A stretch of DNA of 64,000 nt from Palsa-870 sp039935415 (GCA_039935415.1 JBDTKH010000014.1:73943-137942); one strand, 5' to 3'; shown: positions 41,717 through 50,606, counted from the stretch's first letter. Numbers and translations are program-made. Notes: generated from the letters alone by a model not told the origin.

Positions 41717-43284
41717 GCGACACCACCAATAACGACAGTGGCCTGCCCCTCGAGCCGGTCTACTCGGTGGAGGACCGGCGCGCTGAGGAACCGCTGCCGG
41801 GCCAGTTCCCGTTCACACGCGGCATCCACAAGGACATGTACCGCGGGCGCCTGTGGACGATGCGGCAGTACGCCGGGTTTGGCAGCGCCGCGGAATCGAA
41901 CAAGCGGTACAAGTTCCTCCTGAAGCAAGGGCAGACCGGGCTCTCCGTCGCTTTCGACCTGCCGACGCAGATCGGCTACGACTCGGATGACCCAATGGCT
42001 AACGGCGAGGTTGGCAAGGTCGGGGTGGCCATCGACTCGCTCGAGGACATGGAGATCCTGTTCAAGGACATCCCGCTGGAAAAGGTCTCGACCTCGATGA
42101 CGATCAACGCAACCGCCGCGATGCTGCTGCTCCTTTACGAGCTCGTGGCCGAAAAGCAGGGCTGCCGGCCCGAGCGCATCACGGGAACCGTGCAGAACGA
42201 CATCCTGAAGGAGTACGCGGCGCGGGGCACCTACATCTTTCCGCCGAAGCCATCGATGCGCCTGGTCACCGACCTGTTCGCGTACTGCAACCGCCACCTG
42301 CCGAACTGGAACACCATCTCGATCTCGGGCTATCACATCCGCGAGGCGGGATCGACTGCCGCTGAGGAGGTCGCCTTCACGCTCGCCCATGCCATCGCCT
42401 ACGTGGAGGCCGCGCGTGTCGCGGGACTCACCGTGGACGATTTCGCGCCGCACCTATCGTTCTTCTTCGCCTCGCACATGGACTTCTTCGAGGAGGTGGC
42501 GAAGTTTCGCGCCGCGCGGCGGATGTGGGCTCGCATCATGCGCGGGAGGTTCGGCGCTGCCGACGACCGGTCGCTCGCGCTTCGGTTCCACACCCAGACG
42601 GGCGGCGTCACGCTGACCGCCCAGCAGCCTCTCAACAACGTCGTGCGCACGGCGCTTGAGGCGATGAGCGCGGTGCTCGGCGGCACGCAGTCGCTCCACA
42701 CGAACGGTTACGACGAAGCACTCGGACTCCCGTCTCAGAACGCGGCAGAGCTCGCCCTGCGGACGCAGCAGGTGATCGGTTACGAGACCTCAGTGCCGCT
42801 CGTCGCCGACCCGCTCGGAGGCTCCTACTACGTCGAGAACCTCACCGACCGCGTCGAGGAGGAGGCGCAGGCGATCATGGCCGAGGTCGACGAGCTCGGA
42901 GGGGCGGTCGCCTGCATCGAGTCCGGGTGGACGCAGCGGCGCATCGCCGACAGCGCCTACCGCCTGCAGCTGCGGGTCGAATCTGGCGAGCGCGTGGTCG
43001 TGGGCGTCAACCGCTACGTGGAAACCGACGCCAAGCCCGTCGAGATAACGAAAGTCAGCCCGCGCCACCAGGTTGCCCAGGCACGCGCGCTCAAGCGCCT
43101 GCGGGCGCGGCGTTCGCAGGCGGCCGTCGAGCGGCACCTTGCGGAGCTGGAGCGCGTCGCGCGCGGCACCGAGAACCTGATGGTCCCGCTCAAGGCGGCG
43201 CTGGCCGACTACGTGACGGTCGGCGAATGCTGCGCGGTGCTGCGAGGAGTCTTCGGCGAATACCGACCCGGGGAGGCAGCGTGA
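41713..43284 (+). CDS. mcmA: Methylmalonyl-CoA mutase, large (catalytic) subunit
   Basis: Adenosylcobalamin-dependent rearrangement of (R)-methylmalonyl-CoA to succinyl-CoA. A 523-residue TIM-barrel subunit with no B12-binding domain, so it needs a separate small subunit. GRLWTMRQYAGF places Tyr53 and QNDILKEYAAR places Arg171 at the two positions (Tyr89/Arg207 in the Propionibacterium enzyme) that define methylmalonyl specificity. GYHIREAGSTA and GGTQSLHTN are also conserved. ATG 41713 overlaps the epimerase stop. The nearest small subunit is at 60748, so sharing is likely. Confidence 0.92.
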   Translation: MSDTTNNDSGLPLEPVYSVEDRRAEEPLPGQFPFTRGIHKDMYRGRLWTMRQYAGFGSAAESNKRYKFLLKQGQTGLSVAFDLPTQIGYDSDDPMANGEVGKVGVAIDSLEDMEILFKDIPLEKVSTSMTINATAAMLLLLYELVAEKQGCRPERITGTVQNDILKEYAARGTYIFPPKPSMRLVTDLFAYCNRHLPNWNTISISGYHIREAGSTAAEEVAFTLAHAIAYVEAARVAGLTVDDFAPHLSFFFASHMDFFEEVAKFRAARRMWARIMRGRFGAADDRSLALRFHTQTGGVTLTAQQPLNNVVRTALEAMSAVLGGTQSLHTNGYDEALGLPSQNAAELALRTQQVIGYETSVPLVADPLGGSYYVENLTDRVEEEAQAIMAEVDELGGAVACIESGWTQRRIADSAYRLQLRVESGERVVVGVNRYVETDAKPVEITKVSPRHQVAQARALKRLRARRSQAAVERHLAELERVARGTENLMVPLKAALADYVTVGECCAVLRGVFGEYRPGEAA

Positions 43285-43703
43285 TGGCGGAGCATCCGAC
43301 GGTGATCCCGATGATGGCGTACGAGAACGGCCCGGCCGCGATGGACTGGCTCGCGCGCGCCTTCGGCTTTCGCGAGCGAACGCGCATGTTGACGAAGGAA
43401 GGGCGGCTCAGCCATGGCGAGATGGAGGCGGGGGACGGGCTGATCATGATGGCGACGCCGTCGCCTCACTACCGCGGCCCCAAGCGGCACCGTGAGGAGT
43501 GCGACGACGCGCGCAAGTGGTCGGAGGTTCCGTACATCGTCGACGGCGTGCTCGTCTACGTCGAAGACGTCAAGGCTCACTTCGAGCGGGCCACCGCCGC
43601 GGGCGCGACGATCCTTTCGCCCGTGGAGGAAGGGCCCGGTGGCCAGCGCTACCGCGTTGAGGACGTCGAGGGCCACCGCTGGATGTTCGTCGAGCGCCGG
43701 TGA
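43284..43703 (+). CDS. VOC/PhnB-like glyoxalase superfamily protein
   Basis: A 139-residue protein of the bleomycin-resistance/PhnB-like VOC group: VIPMMAYENGPAAMDWLARAFGFRERTRM, later HFERATAAGATILSPVEEGPGGQRYRVEDVEGHRWMFVE. These are usually of unknown substrate. It is wedged between mutase and carboxyltransferase with overlapping start and stop on both sides, so it is co-translated with the propionyl-CoA pathway. A side role such as acyl-CoA damage repair is only speculation. Confidence 0.78.
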   Translation: MAEHPTVIPMMAYENGPAAMDWLARAFGFRERTRMLTKEGRLSHGEMEAGDGLIMMATPSPHYRGPKRHREECDDARKWSEVPYIVDGVLVYVEDVKAHFERATAAGATILSPVEEGPGGQRYRVEDVEGHRWMFVERR

Positions 43704-45265
43704 GCAGCACCCCGCGCCATCGGAAGGTCGACCCACTCAACGAGCTGCGCCAGCGCAAGTACGAGGCTGGGCACGGTGACGCCGAGGCGTTCGAGCACCA
43801 GCATTCCCGGGGCAAGCTGACCGCGCGCGAGCGCATAGCGAGACTCGTCGACCGCAACTCATTCGAGGAGATCGACATCTTCGCGAAGCACCGGGCGACC
43901 GGCTTCGGGCTGGAGAGCAAGCGCGTGCCCGGCGATGGCGTGGTGACAGGCCTGGGCAGGATCGATGGGCGCGACGTGGTCCTGTTCAGCCATGACGCAA
44001 CCGTGTTCGGCGGCTCGCTCGGCGAGGTTTTCGCCGAGAAGGTGGCCAAGCTGATGGATCTCGCGTTGCGCAACCGGATCCCGATCATCGGGATCAACGA
44101 CTCGGGGGGCGCCCGAATCCAGGAAGGGGTTGTCTCGCTGGCCGGCTATGCCGAGATCTTCTGGCGCAATGTTGAGGCAAGCGGCGTGATCCCACAGCTG
44201 AGCCTGATCCTGGGGCCCTGTACAGGCGGAGCGGTCTACTCGCCCGCGATCACCGACTTCACGTTCATGGTCCACGACGTCGGCTACATGTTCATCACCG
44301 GGCCCGAGGTGGTGCGCGTAACCACTGGCGAGAACGTGACCTTCGACTCGCTCGGCGGCGCCGAGGTGCACAACGTCAAGTCCGGCGTGGCGCACTTTCT
44401 CGCAGAGTCCGAAGACCTGTGCTTCGACCAGGTGCGCCGGCTCTTCAAGTACATCCCCCAGAGCTACGACCAGCGGCCACCTGTCGTCACGCCTACAGAC
44501 GACCCCGCCCGCGCAGCGCCCGGTCTGGCGACCATCATCCCCGACAACCCCAAGGAGCCCTACGACATCAAGGACGTGATCGGCATGGTGGTCGACCACG
44601 GCGACTTCTTCGAGGTGCAGCCGTACTTCGCCATGAACATAGTGGTCGGGTTCGCGCACCTCGACGGACACCCGGTCGGGATCGTGGCCAACCAGCCGAA
44701 GGTCATGGCGGGAGCGCTGGACATCAACGCGTCGGTCAAGGCGGCGCGGTTCGTGCGGTTCTGTGATGCGTTCAACATCCCGCTGGTCACCTTCGTCGAC
44801 GTCCCAGGCTTCCTACCCGGCACCGCGCAGGAGTATGGGGGCATCATCCGCCACGGGGCGAAGCTCCTCTACGCGTTCAGCGAGGCGACGGTGCCCAAGC
44901 TGACGGTGATCACGCGCAAGGCCTACGGGGGGGCGTACTGCGTGATGTGCTCGAAGCACATCCGAGCTGATTTCAACGTGGCGTGGCCAACGGCCGAGAT
45001 CGCGGTCATGGGACCGGAGGGCGCGGTGAACGTCATCTTCCACCGCGAGCTGGAGGCGGCCGAGGACCCTGCAGCGAGGCGCCGCGAGCTGGCCAGCGAG
45101 TACACCGAGCGCTTCGCGAATCCCTACATCGCGGCCGAGCGCGGGTACATCGACGACGTGATCGAGCCGGGCCGCACGCGCCTCGAGCTGATCCGCGCGC
45201 TGCGCATTGCGCTGCGCAAGGAGCGGCGCCGCAGCCCGAGGTGGCACGGGAATATCCCTCTGTAG
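43700..45265 (+). CDS. pccB: Acyl-CoA (propionyl-CoA) carboxylase, carboxyltransferase beta subunit
   Basis: Transfers the carboxyl group from biotin to propionyl-CoA (or acetyl-CoA) to form methylmalonyl-CoA. 521 residues in two crotonase-like halves: HSRGKLTARERIARL, GINDSGGARIQEG (oxyanion hole), GPCTGGAVYSPAITDF, and in the second half FVDVPGFLPGTAQEYGGIIRHGAKLLYAF and AYGGAYCVMCSK. The GTG 43700 overlaps the previous stop. The biotin carboxylase/BCCP alpha subunit is not in the window. The context next to epimerase and mutase supports propionyl-CoA as the main substrate. Confidence 0.92.
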   Translation: MSSTPRHRKVDPLNELRQRKYEAGHGDAEAFEHQHSRGKLTARERIARLVDRNSFEEIDIFAKHRATGFGLESKRVPGDGVVTGLGRIDGRDVVLFSHDATVFGGSLGEVFAEKVAKLMDLALRNRIPIIGINDSGGARIQEGVVSLAGYAEIFWRNVEASGVIPQLSLILGPCTGGAVYSPAITDFTFMVHDVGYMFITGPEVVRVTTGENVTFDSLGGAEVHNVKSGVAHFLAESEDLCFDQVRRLFKYIPQSYDQRPPVVTPTDDPARAAPGLATIIPDNPKEPYDIKDVIGMVVDHGDFFEVQPYFAMNIVVGFAHLDGHPVGIVANQPKVMAGALDINASVKAARFVRFCDAFNIPLVTFVDVPGFLPGTAQEYGGIIRHGAKLLYAFSEATVPKLTVITRKAYGGAYCVMCSKHIRADFNVAWPTAEIAVMGPEGAVNVIFHRELEAAEDPAARRRELASEYTERFANPYIAAERGYIDDVIEPGRTRLELIRALRIALRKERRRSPRWHGNIPL

Positions 45266-45290
45266 GCGCCGAATACACTTAGGCCGTGCC

Positions 45291-45361
45291 GCGCCAGGGT
45301 GGGGCTTTGAAGGAGCATCTGTGACGGCCGAAGTGAATTCGGCCTCAAGCTCCACATTGGG
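45291..45361 (-). repeat. Half copy F of the two-hairpin repeat, upstream of sucC
   Basis: Plus strand reads TGTGACGGCCGAA-GTGAA-TTCGGCCT-CAAGCTCCAC, matching the reverse complement of copies B and D around their left hairpin. The stem (45326-45344) is GGCCGAA/TTCGGCC, whereas copy D has GGCCGGA/TCCGGCC and copy C GGCCGGG/CCCGGCC: paired substitutions. No right hairpin is seen. It lies between pccB and sucC, in the sucC leader. Confidence 0.6.
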
Positions 45362-45370
45362 TTCTTAAAG

Positions 45371-46507
45371 ATGAAGCTACTCGAATATCAGGCCAAGGAG
45401 GTGTTGTCCTCGCTTGGCATACCGATTCCGTCAGGCACGGTCGCACACACTCCCGACGAGGCGGCCGCCGCCTGCGCGGAGCTCGGCCCGGTCGCAGTCA
45501 AGGCTCAGGTCCCCGTAGGCGGACGCGGCAAGGCCGGCGGCATCAAGCTCGCGAAGACCCCCGACGAGGCGCGCGAGGCCGCCAGACAGATCATCGGGAT
45601 GGACATCAAGGGCTTCAAGGTGCCGCTCGTGTACTGCGAGGCGGCGCTCGACATCGAGCGCGAGATCTACCTCGGGTTCACAGTCGATCGCGACGCGCGA
45701 GCGAACATCCTGATCCTGTCGGCGAAAGGGGGCATGGAGATCGAGCACGTCGCGGAGGAATCACCCGCGTCGATCGCCCGGCTCTATCCGAATCCATGGC
45801 GCGGGCCACTCGACTTCGAGCTGACGCAGCTCATCTTCGACGCCGGGCTGGGCGACCTGGTCAGGCCTCTCGTCGCGCTCATAAAGAAGCTGTACCGCGC
45901 GATACCTGAGCTCGACGCGGTGACAGCGGAGATCAACCCGCTGGTCGTGACGGGCGAAGGCGACATCATCGCGGGCGACGCGAAGCTGGAGATCGACGAG
46001 AACGCCGCGTCGCGCCACAAAGACCTCGAGCAGCGCTACGGCGGGGTGGTCGAGGGCGACCCGTACGAGGTCGAGGCGAAGAAGCGCGGACTGACGTACG
46101 TATCACTCGACGGGGACATCGGCATCATCGGCAACGGTGCCGGGCTCTGTATGAGCACGCTGGACCTCGTGCAGCGTGCCGGCGGCCGCGCCGCCAACTT
46201 CTGCGACATCGGCGGTGGTGCAAAGGCCGAGGTCGTCGAGAACGCGCTCGCGGTCATTCTGATGAACCCGAAGGTCAAGGGCATCTTGATGAACGTGTTC
46301 GGCGGCATCACCCGTGGCGATGAGGTCGCGAAGGGCCTCGTCACCGCGCGGGACAACCTGAAGATGAAATTGCCGCTGGTCGTCCGCTTGAGCGGCACGC
46401 GCGAGAAGGAAGGCCGCGAGATCCTGAAGCAGAACGGCATTGAGCCGGGCGCCAACGCGTGGGAGGCGGCGCAGAAGATCGTCGAGCTGACGAAAGTGAA
46501 GGCATGA
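45371..46507 (+). CDS. sucC: Succinyl-CoA ligase (ADP/GDP-forming) beta subunit
   Basis: ATP-grasp subunit of succinyl-CoA synthetase, 378 residues: MKLLEYQAKEVLSSLGIPIPSG at the start, VKAQVPVGGRGKAGG (ATP-binding), EINPLVVTGEGDIIAGDAKLEID (metal-binding), and FCDIGGGAKAE near the CoA-ligase region. It converts succinyl-CoA, here produced by the mutase, to succinate with substrate-level phosphorylation. Slightly shorter than E. coli SucC (388). The stop overlaps sucD (ATGA). Confidence 0.95.
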   Translation: MKLLEYQAKEVLSSLGIPIPSGTVAHTPDEAAAACAELGPVAVKAQVPVGGRGKAGGIKLAKTPDEAREAARQIIGMDIKGFKVPLVYCEAALDIEREIYLGFTVDRDARANILILSAKGGMEIEHVAEESPASIARLYPNPWRGPLDFELTQLIFDAGLGDLVRPLVALIKKLYRAIPELDAVTAEINPLVVTGEGDIIAGDAKLEIDENAASRHKDLEQRYGGVVEGDPYEVEAKKRGLTYVSLDGDIGIIGNGAGLCMSTLDLVQRAGGRAANFCDIGGGAKAEVVENALAVILMNPKVKGILMNVFGGITRGDEVAKGLVTARDNLKMKLPLVVRLSGTREKEGREILKQNGIEPGANAWEAAQKIVELTKVKA

Positions 46508-47364
46508 GCATTCTCTTAGATGCCGCCTCGCGAGTGATCGTCCAGGGCATCACCGGGCGCGAGGGAACCTTTCACACCGAGCAGATGCTGGCGCTCGGTA
46601 CGAAAGTGGTCGGAGGGACCAGTCCCGGCAAGGGCGGCACCACTCACCTCGGCCTGCCCGTGTTCAACACAGTCACGGATGCGGTGAAGGCCACTGGCGC
46701 CAACGCCTCCGGCATCTTCGTTCCGCCGCCCTTCGCCCCGGACGCGATCATGGAGGCGGCGGCCGCAGGGATTGCCCTCATCGTGTGCATCACGGAGGGC
46801 ATCCCGATCCAGGACATGATCAAAGTGAAGGATTTCCTGCGCGGCTATCCGGGGGCGGGCCTCATCGGCCCGAACTGCCCGGGCCTGATCACGCCGGGAG
46901 TTGCGAAGATCGGGATCATCCCGCAGAACATCACCAGCTCCGGCCACGTGGGGCTCGTCTCGCGGAGCGGCACGCTGACTTACGAGGTGGCGTCAGCGCT
47001 TTCCGCGTCTGGCATGGGTCAGTCGACGATCGTCGGAATCGGCGGCGACCCGGTGCTGGGCCTCACGTTCCGCGATGTCATCGAGCTGTTCGAGAAAGAC
47101 CCCGCGACAACGCACCTGGTCGTGATCGGAGAGATCGGAGGCAGCGACGAGGAGCACGCGGCGGAGCTGCTGGCGCGCGGCAGCCGGCTCAAGACCGTTG
47201 CGTTCATCTCGGGTCGCACGGCGCCGGAGGGGAAACGGATGGGACACGCCGGGGCGATCATCTCCGGCAACCGCGGCACCGCGAAGGGCAAGGAGGAGGC
47301 TTTCCGCATGGCGGGCGTCGCAGTGGCGGAAACCACCGACCAGATCGTGGGCCTGCTCAAGTGA
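46504..47364 (+). CDS. sucD: Succinyl-CoA ligase alpha subunit
   Basis: 286-residue CoA-binding and phospho-histidine subunit. VQGITGREGTFHTEQML is the CoA-binding start, IGPNCPGLITPG is conserved, and the phosphorylated His lies in KRMGHAGAIISG. Starts at ATG 46504 inside the sucC stop and is followed directly (TGATG) by a DUF2752 gene. Completes the propionyl-CoA to succinate route in this cluster. Confidence 0.96.
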   Translation: MSILLDAASRVIVQGITGREGTFHTEQMLALGTKVVGGTSPGKGGTTHLGLPVFNTVTDAVKATGANASGIFVPPPFAPDAIMEAAAAGIALIVCITEGIPIQDMIKVKDFLRGYPGAGLIGPNCPGLITPGVAKIGIIPQNITSSGHVGLVSRSGTLTYEVASALSASGMGQSTIVGIGGDPVLGLTFRDVIELFEKDPATTHLVVIGEIGGSDEEHAAELLARGSRLKTVAFISGRTAPEGKRMGHAGAIISGNRGTAKGKEEAFRMAGVAVAETTDQIVGLLK

Positions 47365-47792
47365 TGACGCGGCCTCTGTCGCTGACACGGGCGATGCCAA
47401 GCGACCGGATTCGCGACCTCTCGCTGCTTGGCGGGCTCCTCCTGTGGCTCGCGTACACGCGAGTTCTCTTCGTCCTGCAGGCCATGCACCTGAGCGCGCC
47501 GCCGTGTCCGTTCTACTACCTGACCGGGCATCCCTGCCCGTTCTGCGGCGGCACCCGCTCATTCGCGTATATGTGGCAGGGCGACATAGCGAACTCGGTC
47601 AGGTTGTACCCCCTGGGGCCGGCTCTCTTCGCGGGGACGGTGGCAGGCGTTGGGGGTCTTGCGTTCGCGGTCGTGAGCGGTCGCACGTGGACGCCGCAGC
47701 TCACTCGCGGGCAATGGCGCGTGCTGTGGATCGGGGCCGGGAGTGCTGTCCTGTTCAGCTGGGCGTTGAAGGTCTTCATCCTCGGCAATTAG
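47364..47792 (+). CDS. DUF2752 membrane protein
   Basis: A 142-residue protein with three hydrophobic segments and the DUF2752 signature CPFYYLTGHPCPFCGGTRSFAYMWQGD, a cysteine-rich loop between helices. Function of the family is unknown. It begins at ATG 47364, overlapping the sucD stop by one base, and is the last intact gene of the coupled block. Confidence 0.82.
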   Translation: MTRPLSLTRAMPSDRIRDLSLLGGLLLWLAYTRVLFVLQAMHLSAPPCPFYYLTGHPCPFCGGTRSFAYMWQGDIANSVRLYPLGPALFAGTVAGVGGLAFAVVSGRTWTPQLTRGQWRVLWIGAGSAVLFSWALKVFILGN

Positions 47793-48120
47793 CGTTCGGC
47801 GGCTGGGCCTGGACGAGTGGTCGGTGTTTCGGCTGGTTCGCCTTGCAGCGCTGAAGGACGCGTCCTATGCCTTCAGCTCGACGTACGACGGCGAAGTCGG
47901 GGCGAGCGAGGAGAGATGGCGGAACGGGCTCATCGACCGCGTGCGGTTCGTGGCGGAGGTCGACGGCGTGGTGGTCGGCACGGTCCTTCTCTGCCACCGT
48001 CATCACTGGATGGTCCACGAGGGCCATTGGCAACTGGTCAAGTCGGATGACGGGAAGATCCTCGCGATTCCGCCGACTGTGACTTTTGGCCCGCGCCGAG
48101 GGGACCCGACTAGCCGCTGA
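47788..48120 (+). pseudogene. Chimeric remnant: GNAT acetyltransferase N-terminus joined to an HNH (DUF222-type) endonuclease C-terminus
   Basis: The frame is open from 47770. ISVRRLGLDEWSVFRLVRLAALKDASYAFSST and RFVAEVDGVVVGT look like the first ~65 residues of a GNAT acetyltransferase. The sequence then changes to VLLCHRHHWMVHEGHWQLVKSDDGKILAIPPTVTFGP, the usual C-terminal end of 13E12/DUF222 HNH endonucleases (CxRHH-HEGxW). Neither domain is complete. No ATG/GTG/TTG precedes the GNAT part; GTG 47824 would drop its first strand, and an ATT at 47788 overlaps the previous TAG. Best read as a recombined, probably inactive gene. Confidence 0.6.
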
Positions 48121-48967
48121 TCAACTTCGAGACCAGTGGGTATACGTGCTCGGTGTTCTGGTCCGGGTTCGCAGGGTCGAGCAGGTCGTGAGGCAGGCGA
48201 TAGGTTCGCGGGAACACGTGGGTCGTGACGTTGGCGCCGTGGCTTCGCCATGCCTGGATGAGCTCGTAGGTGAATCGATTCTCGAGCCCCGGCTCGTTGG
48301 CGTTGGTGACGACTACCAACTCCCTTGCCTTCGGCCTGGTGGTGCGCGCCGCCTTCGTGACGCCCGACGCAACATTGAGCAGCGCGCCATAGGCATGGGT
48401 CGAGTAGCGCGGATAGCCATACGTCGGAGGCAGCTTTTCCTTGAGCCTTGGATCCCACCAGACATAGAAGTTGGGAAGGATGTATGCAACCCGGCCAAGG
48501 GCCATGAAAACCGGACCCGGGATCAATTTCGAGCCAAGTGCCGGAGCGATGAGCACTGCACGGTCGATGTGTTCATGCGTCTGGCCCAGGTGGCCGGCCA
48601 GCGCGCCGCCGAGCGACACGCCCGCCACCGTCACGTGCTGGCCGAGCCCGTGTGCGGCGTCTGCGGACCGGTTAGCCATCGCGACCAAGTGCTCCGCGCG
48701 CAGCTCCGAGATCGAAGTGTTGAGCCGGTCGGAGTAGCCGTGCCGCGGATAGCGAGGTATCAGGACGTTCCACCCCTGGGCGTGAAACATCCGGCCGATG
48801 TCGTCGAACTGCTGCGGGCAGCTGGTGAACCCGTGCAACAGCACGAGCGAACGCTCGGTCCTGTGCCCGTGCGTGTACAGCCGCGTGTGGCAGGCGGGGT
48901 TGACGTTTGGTCCGTCGAGATCCTTGAAGCCCGAGGCGATGTGTATCGCTTCGGAGTACAGGCCCAC
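48110..48967 (-). CDS. Alpha/beta hydrolase (monoacylglycerol lipase/esterase-like)
   Basis: 285 residues with the hydrolase core: LVLLHGFTSCPQQFDD, LIPRYPRHGYSDRLN, nucleophile elbow VAGVSLGG, and a late Asp/His region (NEPGLENRF, RLPHDLLDP). The LHGFTSCPQQF start resembles carboxylesterases and monoacylglycerol lipases of actinobacteria. GTG start at 48967. A lipid or ester substrate would fit the wax/fat metabolism genes nearby, but this is inference. Its stop overlaps the end of the chimeric remnant by 11 bases. Confidence 0.83.
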   Translation of the reverse strand: MGLYSEAIHIASGFKDLDGPNVNPACHTRLYTHGHRTERSLVLLHGFTSCPQQFDDIGRMFHAQGWNVLIPRYPRHGYSDRLNTSISELRAEHLVAMANRSADAAHGLGQHVTVAGVSLGGALAGHLGQTHEHIDRAVLIAPALGSKLIPGPVFMALGRVAYILPNFYVWWDPRLKEKLPPTYGYPRYSTHAYGALLNVASGVTKAARTTRPKARELVVVTNANEPGLENRFTYELIQAWRSHGANVTTHVFPRTYRLPHDLLDPANPDQNTEHVYPLVSKLISG

Positions 48968-49035
48968 TGCCCGATGCTATCCGCCGATTCGGTCTAGATG
49001 CGTCCCGCGCCAACCGACCTGCCACGATTGCTGGC

Positions 49036-50199
49036 GTGAACTTCGACCTCAGCACCGAGCAGCAGGCGATCCGCGACACGTGTAGGGACTTCGCGCGGGA
49101 GGTTGTAGCGCCCGCGGCGGAGGACCTTGACCGCCACCACAAGTTCGGCTATGACGTTGTCCGCCAGATGGGCGAGCTGGGTCTTTTCGGCCTGCCGTTT
49201 TCCGAGGAGTACGGCGGCGCAGGTGGAGACTTCCTATCGCTCTGCCTCGCCATCGAAGAGATCTCGCGCGCGGACACCGGAGTCGGCATCACGCTCGAAG
49301 CCGCGGTCTGCCTGGGCGCGGCGCCAATCCACGACTTCGGCACCGACAAGCAGAAGGAGCAGTGGCTGCCCGACCTCCTCGCCGGCCGCAAGCTGTGGGC
49401 CTTCGGCCTCACCGAGCCTGAGGCCGGATCGGATGCCGGCGCGACCAAGACTCACGCGGAGATCCGTGACGGCACCTGGGTGATCAACGGGTCCAAGCAG
49501 TTCATCACCAACTGCGGAACCGACATCTCCGCCGGCGTGACGGTGACCGCCGTGACCAGCAAAGCCAACGGTGGCCGTCCCGAGATCAGCGCCATCATGG
49601 TCCCGACCGGGACGCCCGGATACCACGTGCTCGAGTCGTACCGGAAGTTGGGCTGGCATTCGTCTGACACGCACCCGCTGAGCTTCGAGGACTGCGCGGT
49701 GCCGGCAGCCAACCTGCTCGGCGCGAGGGGTGGGGGGTACCGACAGTTCCTCCACACGCTCACGGGTGGCCGAATCGCGATCGCCGCGCTGTCGGTCGGC
49801 CTTGCCCAGGCATGCCTCGACGCATCGCTCGCCTACGCCAAGGAGCGGCGGACGTTCGGGGTGCCGATCTCGAAGCACCAGGCGATCCAGTTCAAGCTCG
49901 CCGACATGGCGATGGAAACCGAGCTGGCGCGGACGATGGTGTACCGGGCCGCGGCCGCCTACGTGCAGGCGGGGACGACGGCATCCGATGAGACGCGCAT
50001 GCTCGCCGCGATGTGCAAGCTGTACGCGTCGGAGGCCTCGAAGCGAGCGGCCGACCAGGCCGTGCAGATCCACGGCGGGTACGGCTTCATGGAGGACTAC
50101 CCCGTCGCGCGCTACTGGCGAGACGTGAAGGTCAACGAGATCGGCGAAGGCACCTCGGAGGTGCAGAGGATGCTGATCGCCCGGTTGCTGGGCTGCTAA
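49036..50199 (+). CDS. Acyl-CoA dehydrogenase
   Basis: 387-residue FAD enzyme of beta-oxidation or branched-chain catabolism. FGLTEPEAGSDAGATKT binds FAD/substrate; the C-terminal IGEGTSEVQRMLIARLL carries the catalytic Glu (E of EGTS). QIHGGYGFMEDYPVARYWRD is conserved. Starts at GTG 49036. It is the first of three acyl-CoA dehydrogenases within 6 kb; short/branched-chain specificity is likely but not readable. Confidence 0.93.
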   Translation: MNFDLSTEQQAIRDTCRDFAREVVAPAAEDLDRHHKFGYDVVRQMGELGLFGLPFSEEYGGAGGDFLSLCLAIEEISRADTGVGITLEAAVCLGAAPIHDFGTDKQKEQWLPDLLAGRKLWAFGLTEPEAGSDAGATKTHAEIRDGTWVINGSKQFITNCGTDISAGVTVTAVTSKANGGRPEISAIMVPTGTPGYHVLESYRKLGWHSSDTHPLSFEDCAVPAANLLGARGGGYRQFLHTLTGGRIAIAALSVGLAQACLDASLAYAKERRTFGVPISKHQAIQFKLADMAMETELARTMVYRAAAAYVQAGTTASDETRMLAAMCKLYASEASKRAADQAVQIHGGYGFMEDYPVARYWRDVKVNEIGEGTSEVQRMLIARLLGC

Positions 50200-50504
50200 A
50201 GGACCATTACCCCGGCAGCGTGAAGGCCGGCGACTATCACTCCGACGGCGACGGCTCCCACGCTGACAATGCCCGCCGCAACCACTCCGAGCGCGACCAG
50301 GCCCACGCTCGCCACGCCGACTGAGACGAGTCCGAGCGATACCGGGCCGAGCGCCACCAGCCCGACCGAAACGACGCCGATCGCGACGTTGCCTACTGCG
50401 ATCACGCCCACAGTGCGGCCTGACTCCGCCGCTCCTTTCTGCGACCGCACTGAAACCGAGATCAACGGAATGCCGCGCCATTGTTGTGGTGATGTGTATT
50501 GCAT
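50196..50504 (-). CDS. Hydrophobic glycine-pentapeptide repeat protein
   Basis: About 102 residues. The C-terminal two thirds repeat every five residues with glycine in a fixed place: VGVIA-VGNVA-IGVVS-VGLVA-LGPVS-LGLVS and so on, at least twelve units, almost all Val/Ala/Leu/Ser between glycines. This regular five-residue period suggests a pentapeptide-type beta helix or a membrane-inserted Gly-zipper array. ATG 50504 or GTG 50525 could start it; an exact palindrome covers the ATG. Function unknown; the reverse-strand overlap with the dehydrogenase end is four bases. Confidence 0.55.
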   Translation of the reverse strand: MQYTSPQQWRGIPLISVSVRSQKGAAESGRTVGVIAVGNVAIGVVSVGLVALGPVSLGLVSVGVASVGLVALGVVAAGIVSVGAVAVGVIVAGLHAAGVMVL

Positions 50505-50513
50505 GTGTGCAAT
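50498..50513. promoter_or_regulatory. Palindrome over the start of the glycine-repeat gene
   Basis: ATTGCA-TGTG-TGCAAT is a perfect 6-bp inverted repeat with a 4-base spacer. It covers the ATG at 50504 on the minus strand. AT-rich against its surroundings, it could be an operator or an mRNA hairpin masking translation start. Confidence 0.35.
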
Positions 50514-50606
50514 CGTCGTCACCAACAGCCGAGGCAGACAGTCACCGCGGTCAGGTCTTCGGGCTCACGCGCGGCAGGGATCCAGAGGTGACATGCGTCA
50601 CCACCC

